A stretch of 10,526 nucleotides of DNA. Origin: CAVRZY01 sp963725415 (GTDB taxonomy: Bacteria; Acidobacteriota; Terriglobia; Bryobacterales; Bryobacteraceae). The translations under genes and the position numbers were made by a program. The stretch is taken from assembly GCA_963725415.1 (NCBI GenBank), contig CAVRZY010000098.1:1-10526 (forward strand). The letters run 5' to 3'. This document shows, one piece after another, positions 6,246 through 10,526 of the stretch; positions within the stretch are counted from its first letter, which is position 1, and each line of letters opens with the position of its first letter. The notes beneath the pieces were generated by a model. That model saw only the letters and a program-made list of their open reading frames with translations, was not told the DNA's origin and made no database searches.

Positions 6246-6839
6246 CTACCTCTTCGGAAACTTCGGATCCGCCTTGATCTCCCGAATCTGGAGGATGTGC
6301 CGCTGCCGGTGGGTGGAAATCAGCAGCAACCACTGATACGCGTCACTTCCCTCCCGTTGCACCAAGTGGCTGCGGAGATCGTCCTCGGTGGTCCTGGCGT
6401 ATTCGAGCATCTGCGCATCGAGCTTGCGGGTAGCATCCAGCCCCGCCCGCAGATCGCGCAATTGCCCTTTCGTCTCTTCCGCGGCTACGGCCTTCTGGCG
6501 TTGGGTGCGGTCGATGCCATACCAGAGAACATCCGCGTCCCTATCGGACCGGTTCGGGTTGCTCGGCGGCGCCTTCATGGCCTTCCGCAAGTCCTGCCAG
6601 TAAATGGCCTCGGCGACCACCAAGTGCTCCACCACCTCCATGATGCTCCATGCCCCTGGCGCGGGCCGGAACTGGAGTTGCGCAGGAGACAGCCCGAACA
6701 CCTCATCCACCAACCAGCTCTCGGTCATTTCCAGGTGCGCCACCAGACGCTGTCGTTCCAACCTGGTCAGGGACGCAGCCAGCGCGAAACTGGCGCTCAC
6801 AGCGAACAAGAATACAGCAGCAATCGGTATCGTTTTCAT
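6246..6839 (-). CDS. Secreted DinB-fold protein, putative metal-dependent enzyme (intact copy)
   Basis: The protein is 197 residues. A signal peptide (residues 1-21: K2, hydrophobic core IPIAAVFLFAV, then ASFALA before AS) indicates export to the periplasm. The mature part is a four-helix DinB/YfiT-type bundle: RLVAHLEMTESWLVDEV, then GAWSIMEVVEHLVVAEAIYW (62-81), and near the C-terminus STHRQRHILQI (175-185). The likely metal-binding triad is H72, H177 and H181. The family includes thiol transferases and damage-induced proteins, but the substrate here is unknown. The gene is divergent from the permease 112 bp away and converges on the ANR gene. Its mirror copy at 9426-10018 has one frameshift. 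Intact triad and frame suggest function. Confidence 0.85.
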   Translation of the reverse strand: MKTIPIAAVFLFAVSASFALAASLTRLERQRLVAHLEMTESWLVDEVFGLSPAQLQFRPAPGAWSIMEVVEHLVVAEAIYWQDLRKAMKAPPSNPNRSDRDADVLWYGIDRTQRQKAVAAEETKGQLRDLRAGLDATRKLDAQMLEYARTTEDDLRSHLVQREGSDAYQWLLLISTHRQRHILQIREIKADPKFPKR

Positions 6840-6875
6840 AAGCGCAGCGTGGAAGATGCCTTCCTCCTCCCAAAG

Positions 6876-6904
6876 ATTCTACTCTTCGGGCGCGATCGGC
6901 GGAA
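6876..6904 (-). promoter_or_regulatory. Possible promoter of the DinB-like gene
   Basis: On the minus strand TTCCGC (plus 6899-6904) lies 17 bp before TAGAAT (6876-6881). The TAGAAT and its flank are preserved in the mirror copy at 9401-9406, even though that copy has lost about 17 bp between this box and the ATG. Retention of the box through the divergence supports a role but does not prove it. Confidence 0.35.
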
Positions 6905-6950
6905 CGGTTGCCGCCCCGGCACGTCTAAACTGGGAAGCGGCGGAGGTGCG

Positions 6951-8216
6951 ATGGGCCCGATCCTAGGATTCCAGGAGTTCTTGCGAGACTGCGCCTTTGG
7001 CCTTCGCAACTGGGTCGCCAAGCCGGGCGTGGCCGCGGTCGCGGTGCTGTCGCTCAGTCTGGGAATCGGGGCAACTACGGCCATCTACAGCGTGGTCGAT
7101 GCGGTGATCCTGAACCCGTTCCCCTACAAGGACGTGGACGCGCTCATGAGCGTCAAGGTGTGGGATTCCGCAGGGCGTGGCTTCCGCACCTACTACACAA
7201 CCGATCAGTTCCTGGAAATCGCCCAGCGCAACACCATCTTCCAGGCCACCATTGCCTCGACCATCAGCGACGTGATCTGGACCGGCGGCGGAGAGCCGCA
7301 GCGGCTGCGCGGGAATCATGGCACGGCCTTCACCTTCGAAGTCATGGGCGTCCCGCCGCTGATCGGCCGCACCCTGACGCCAGCCGACTACGCTCCCGAC
7401 GCGCCCCCCGCCTGCGTGCTGGGTTACCGCTTCTGGCAGCGCCAGTTCGGAGGCGATCCCCGGGTGCTAGGCCGCGAACTGCGCCTGAACGGCAAGGTTC
7501 GCACGGTGGTAGGCGTGATGCCCCGCCCCTTCATGTGGCGCGGGGCGGACGTCTATCTCCCCATCGCGCTGCATCGCGGTGCGATCGTCGAGGGCGTGCG
7601 CTACGTTCACCTGCTCGGCCGCCTTAAGCCGGGCGTGAACGAGGCGCAGGCCGAGGCCGACCTCCGTCCGATCATCGAGGAGCTGAGGAGAAGAGAGCCT
7701 GCCCAGTTTCCCGAGAAGTGGCGTGTGGGCCTGCTCTCCTTCAAGGAGACCTTTCCCAGCGCGATCCGGCAGCAGGTGTGGATCCTCTTCGGCGCGGTCG
7801 GGCTGCTGCTGCTGATCGCCTGCGCAAACGTCTCGAATCTGCTGCTGGCCAACGCGGCGGCGCGCCAGAAGGAGATGGGGGTGCGGGCGGCGCTGGGCGC
7901 CGGGCGCCTGCGCCTTCTCCGGCAACTGCTCACCGAGAGCCTGGTGCTGGCGCTGGCCAGTGGGCTGGTGGGTGTCGGCCTGGCCTACGCCGGCCTCCAG
8001 GCAATTATCGCCATTGTTCCGCCCGACACCATTCCCGATGAAGCCGTGATCGCTATCAATGCCCCGGTCCTGTTGTTCACGCTGGGTGTCTGCGTGCTGA
8101 CTGCGCTGATCTTCGGCATGGCCCCCGCCTTGCACACCTGCACCTCCGACCTGGTGTGCAAGGCGGGGGCCATGCCAAAGATGCAGCGCGGTCGGTCGCG
8201 GAGATTCCCAGGGTGA
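6951..8216 (+). CDS. ADOP-type MacB/FtsX permease, truncated to its N-terminal half
   Basis: The ATG at 6951 follows GGAGGTG at 6942-6948; the open frame extends further upstream but only through antisense of the DinB gene. The product is 421 residues. A first helix at 25-50 (AVLSLSLGIGATTAIYSVVD) precedes a periplasmic MacB-type core domain (about 55-270, with GTAFTFEVMGVPPLIGRTLT and LLGRLKPGVNEAQAEADLRP). An FtsX domain follows with three helices (about 277-300, 323-352 and 370-393, including LLLLIACANVSNLLLANAAA). Full ADOP permeases run to about 800 residues with a second core and FtsX domain. Here the native sequence ends near residue 397 at the inverted-repeat junction, and about 25 residues of mirror-arm readthrough follow to the stop. 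No ATPase gene is nearby. The protein is probably non-functional or altered. Confidence 0.82.
   Translation: MGPILGFQEFLRDCAFGLRNWVAKPGVAAVAVLSLSLGIGATTAIYSVVDAVILNPFPYKDVDALMSVKVWDSAGRGFRTYYTTDQFLEIAQRNTIFQATIASTISDVIWTGGGEPQRLRGNHGTAFTFEVMGVPPLIGRTLTPADYAPDAPPACVLGYRFWQRQFGGDPRVLGRELRLNGKVRTVVGVMPRPFMWRGADVYLPIALHRGAIVEGVRYVHLLGRLKPGVNEAQAEADLRPIIEELRRREPAQFPEKWRVGLLSFKETFPSAIRQQVWILFGAVGLLLLIACANVSNLLLANAAARQKEMGVRAALGAGRLRLLRQLLTESLVLALASGLVGVGLAYAGLQAIIAIVPPDTIPDEAVIAINAPVLLFTLGVCVLTALIFGMAPALHTCTSDLVCKAGAMPKMQRGRSRRFPG
8111..8180. repeat. Central palindrome: junction of the two duplication arms
   Basis: Arms 8111-8138 and 8153-8180 are complementary at 27 of 28 bases (mismatch at 8114/8177) around a 14-bp spacer at 8139-8152. 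This is the axis of the large inverted duplication and could extrude as a very stable hairpin. It cuts the permease gene right after the codons for APALHT, so both permease copies lose everything downstream. Confidence 0.9.
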
Positions 8217-9329
8217 ACAACAGGACGGGGCGCGTTGATCGTGATCACGGCTTCATCGGGGATGGTGTCGGGCGGAACAATGGCGATGATGGCCTGCAGG
8301 CCGTGGTAGGCCAGGCCGACGCCGGTCGCCCGCTGACCAGAATCAGGCTCTCGTCAGAACGGCTGTAGAAGGCGGAGGCGGCTGGCGCCCATCGAAGCCC
8401 GGATGGCCATTTCATTCTGGCGCGAAGCCGCCTTGGACAGCAACAGATTGGAGACGTGCGCGCAAGCACCAGGAACAACAGCCCCACCCGCGCCAAAGAG
8501 GATCCACAGGCATGCTCTGGATCCGCGCTGGGAAAGTCTCTTTGAACGGAAGAGGCCACACGCCACTTCTCGTGAAACTGGGCACGCTGTCTTCTGCAGC
8601 CCCTCGATAACCGGCCGCAGGTCGGCCTCGGCCTGGGCCTCGTTCGCGCCGGGCTTCAGGCGGCCGATCAGGCCAGCCGAACGAACGCCCTCGAGGGTCG
8701 CGCCGCGATCAACGCGATCGGGAGATAGACGTCGGCGCGGCGCCAATGAAGGGCCGTGGCGTCACGCCGATCGCCGTCGCACCATCCCATTGATCCGCAT
8801 GCGCGGCCAAGCACGCCGGGATCGCCGCAAAAATGGTCTTGCGAGAAGCTGTAACCAGCACGTAGGCCGGGTCGCGTCCGGAGCGGCGGCAGCCGGCGTC
8901 AGGGTGCGGCCGATCAGCAGCGGGACGCCCATCACGTCAAAGGTGAAGGCCGTGCCGTGATTGCCGCGCAGGCGCTGCGGCACTCCGTCGCCCGTCCAGA
9001 TCACATCAAAATGGTCGAAGCAATGGTGGCCTGGAAGATGGTGTTGCGCTGAGCGGGTGCCACCGATTGATCGGTTGTCTGGCAGGTGCGGAAGCCACGC
9101 CCTGCGAGATCCCACACCTTGACGCTCATGAGCGCGGGCAGGTTGCCCTACGGGCAACAGTTTTAGGATCACAAAAACGACCACGCTGTAGAGTTGGCCG
9201 TCGTTGCCCCGATTCCCAGACTGAGCGACGGCGCCGCCGAGACGGCCACGCCCGGCTTGGCGACCCAGTTGCGAAGGCCAAAGGCGCAGTCTCGCAAGAA
9301 CTCCTCAAAATGCTGGGATCCAGGCACAT
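8153..9329 (-). pseudogene. Decayed mirror copy of the ADOP permease N-terminal half
   Basis: Read on the minus strand from the ATG at 9327-9329, preceded by GGAGGTGCG as in the other copy, this repeats the left-arm permease but breaks into several frames. Recognisable pieces include EFLRDCAFGLRNWVAKPGVA (near 9300), RLRGNHGTAFTF followed by LLIGRTLTP (near 8950) and GRLKPGANEAQAEADLRP (near 8650). The FtsX part is also recognisable: LWILFGAGGAV, HVSNLLLSKAA and IRASMGASRLRLL (8350-8510). The frame shifts almost immediately after the ATG, so no long product is possible. The end coincides with the central palindrome. In colinear blocks the copies remain roughly 90% identical. Confidence 0.85.
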
Positions 9330-9378
9330 CGCACCTCCGCCGCTTTTCCCAGTTTTTACGGTACCCAGGCGGCAACCG

Positions 9379-9406
9379 TTGAAGCGATCGCGCCCGAAGG
9401 TAGAAT
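9379..9406 (+). promoter_or_regulatory. Possible promoter of the second DinB-like copy
   Basis: TTGAAG (9379-9384) and TAGAAT (9401-9406) are spaced by 16 bp, with the ATG at 9426. It is the mirror of the promoter at 6876-6904, with a better -35 and about 17 bp less between the -10 and the ATG. A start near 9413 leaves a leader of only about 13 bases with no clear Shine-Dalgarno. Confidence 0.3.
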
Positions 9407-9425
9407 CTTTGGGAACTCTGCGCTT

Positions 9426-10018
9426 ATGAAAACGATACTGATTGCCGCTGTATTCTTGTTCGCTCTGGGCGCCGGTTCCGCGCTGGCTGCGTCCCTGACC
9501 AGGTTGGAACGACAGCGTCTGGTCGCGCACCTGGAAATGACCGAGAGCTGGCTGGTCGATGAGGTGTCCGGGCTCTCTCCCGCCCAACTCCAGTTCCGGC
9601 CCGCCCCAGGGGCATGGAGCATCATGGAGGTGGTGGAGCACCTGGTGGTCGCCGAGCCCATCTACTGGCAGGACTTGCGGAAGGCCATGAAGGCGCCGCC
9701 GAGCAGCCAGAAGCGGTCCGGCACGGACGCGGATATTCTCTGGTATGGCATCGACCGGACCCAGCGCCAGAAGGCCATCGCCGCGGAAGAGCCGAAAGGG
9801 CAATTGCGCGATCTCGAGCCGGGCTGGATGCCTTCCGCAAGCTGCATGCGCAGATGCTCGAATACGCCAGGACCACCGATGACGATCTCCGCAGCCACGT
9901 TGTGGAAAGGGAGGGAAGCGACGCGTATCAGTGGTTGCTGCTGATTTCCACCCACGAGCAGCGGCACATTCTGCAGATTCGGGAGATCAAGGCGGATCCG
10001 AAGTTTCCGAAGAGGTAG
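9426..10018 (+). pseudogene. Second DinB-like gene, one single-base frameshift
   Basis: This is the mirror copy of the gene at 6246-6839. It starts MKTILIAAVFLFALG with the same signal peptide and keeps GAWSIMEVVEHLVVAE, including the equivalent of H72. Near 9813-9820 one base is missing relative to the other copy. The first frame runs on with unrelated sequence, while the next frame resumes AGLDAFRKLHAQMLEYARTT and ends STHEQRHILQI...FPKR, keeping the histidine pair. Apart from this base the two proteins are about 88-91% identical, and many differences are conservative (V/I, L/V, E/D). The gene therefore looks only recently broken, or broken by a sequencing error, unlike its badly decayed neighbours. 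Confidence 0.85.
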
Positions 10019-10034
10019 AAACCGGGGAGCGGGG

Positions 10035-10526
10035 TCACGGTGTTGCTTGAGAGGGGGCACGTTTTACGCGGAGGCGTTCGAGTTCGTGGTGGGCGCGGTA
10101 GAAGGAGCGCTGGAGACAGCATTTCGTAGTAGGAGAGGCGGGAGAGGGTGTTGAAGCCGGAGGCGTCCTGGATGAAACGGGGGTAGGAACTGGTTGGGGG
10201 TCAATTTGGGTATGTTGGGCTGGGGATGCGGGTTCGGTTCTCGGCGGTCAAACCAGTCTTCCGGCGAGTGACTGAGGGGTTGTGGGCGGTGGACTAGTTG
10301 GTGAGGGTGGGAGCTCGAGAGGAGCGACGGGGCAAGCTTCCCAAGGCGACGGCCATCTGTTCGACCAGGATTTCCTGGAGGTCGAGGGGGGCGGTAATGA
10401 GCAGCGGAAGGCAAGCGTGTTCCTCCTCCCGGGATTAGTCTTTTGAGGGCGTTGCGGCTGGAGACAGGCTTTTCCAGCGGGGGTTCTGGAAACAGGGCAG
10501 CGGAGGGCGTTAATTAGCATAGCGAT
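10035..10526 (-). pseudogene. Decayed mirror copy of the ANR-family gene, cut by window end
   Basis: On the minus strand, fragments of the left-arm ANR protein appear in different frames: NALRCP..SRTPAGKA near 10500, then EDWFDRREPNPHPQPN and IPKLTPNQF near 10200-10260. Nucleotide similarity continues to the stop equivalent at 10035-10037. The signature NALKHGL is destroyed by deletions. The 5' end of the gene lies beyond the window. It converges on the second DinB-like copy with the same 16-bp stop-to-stop spacing as in the left arm. Confidence 0.8.

Larger units (their letters stand above)
5703..8138 (+). repeat. Left arm of a large inverted duplication
   Basis: This arm matches the reverse complement of 8153-10526 in gene order, orientation and sequence. 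It carries most of the ANR gene, the whole DinB-like gene, the intergenic promoter region and the first half of the permease. A 110-base block of the permease compared by eye (7272-7381) differs from its partner at about 10 positions. All three frames here are open, unlike the right arm. The outer boundary cannot be fixed because the partner arm runs off the window; 5703 is where the match is last visible. Confidence 0.9.
8153..10526 (-). repeat. Right arm of the large inverted duplication (reaches window end)
   Basis: This is the reverse-complement partner of 5703-8138. Gene order from the centre outwards is permease, DinB, ANR, exactly mirroring the left arm. It is slightly shorter through small deletions and carries frameshifts in all three genes. 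It still matches at the right edge of the window (near codon 10 of the ANR gene), so the true end lies outside. Confidence 0.9.

Noticed and set aside
6297..6950. Upstream extension of the permease open frame
   Set aside because: This part is antisense to the DinB-like gene; the ATG at 6951 has a good ribosome site and begins the known ADOP N-terminus.
8403..8960. 185-codon plus-strand open frame
   Set aside because: It is the antisense of the decayed permease copy and has no independent support.
1..10526. CRISPR array, transposase, integrase or phage genes
   Set aside because: No regularly spaced repeats and no DDE, HUH, tyrosine or serine recombinase signatures were seen in any plausible frame.

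Overview
The window is GC-rich bacterial chromosome, probably from an Acidobacteriota member (Solibacter/Bryobacter-like). This rests on family recognition only: an orphan MacB/FtsX permease of the acidobacterial duplicated orphan permease (ADOP) type, a secreted DinB-fold protein, a protein of the 'ANR..N..STGPRTP.GK..SS.NALKHGL' family, and a HEPN pair of a kind common in such genomes. Other GC-rich soil phyla are not excluded. There are no rRNA or tRNA genes, no transposase or integrase, and no CRISPR array.

Left part (1-3244): two divergent membrane-associated genes separated by about 650 bp. On the minus strand is a protein with several membrane helices, a soluble alpha/beta domain and at least six TPR repeats; it runs off the left edge. 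On the plus strand is an unrecognised single-pass membrane protein whose reading frame is broken by one frameshift near 2713.

Middle part (3245-5674): two compact two-gene modules in the same orientation. The first is an AbrB-type antitoxin overlapping a PIN-domain toxin (VapBC-like), with an inverted repeat on its likely promoter. The second is a 104-aa protein followed after 2 bp by a 157-aa HEPN-domain protein, behind a good promoter and Shine-Dalgarno site. A long hairpin-forming inverted repeat (4307-4403) lies between them.

Right part (5675-10526): a very large inverted duplication. The left arm (about 5703-8138) holds the ANR-family gene (+), a secreted DinB-like gene (-) and the N-terminal half of an ADOP permease (+), all with open frames. 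The right arm (8153 to the window end) holds the same three genes in mirror order, with frameshifts in all three: permease (-), DinB (+), ANR (-). The arms meet at a 28-bp near-perfect palindrome with a 14-bp spacer, inside the permease gene, so both permease copies are cut at the same codon. Aligned blocks are roughly 90% identical by eye. This mirror structure, with one open and one decaying arm, is the most unusual thing in the window, followed by the HEPN pair, which has no recognisable MNT nucleotidyltransferase.
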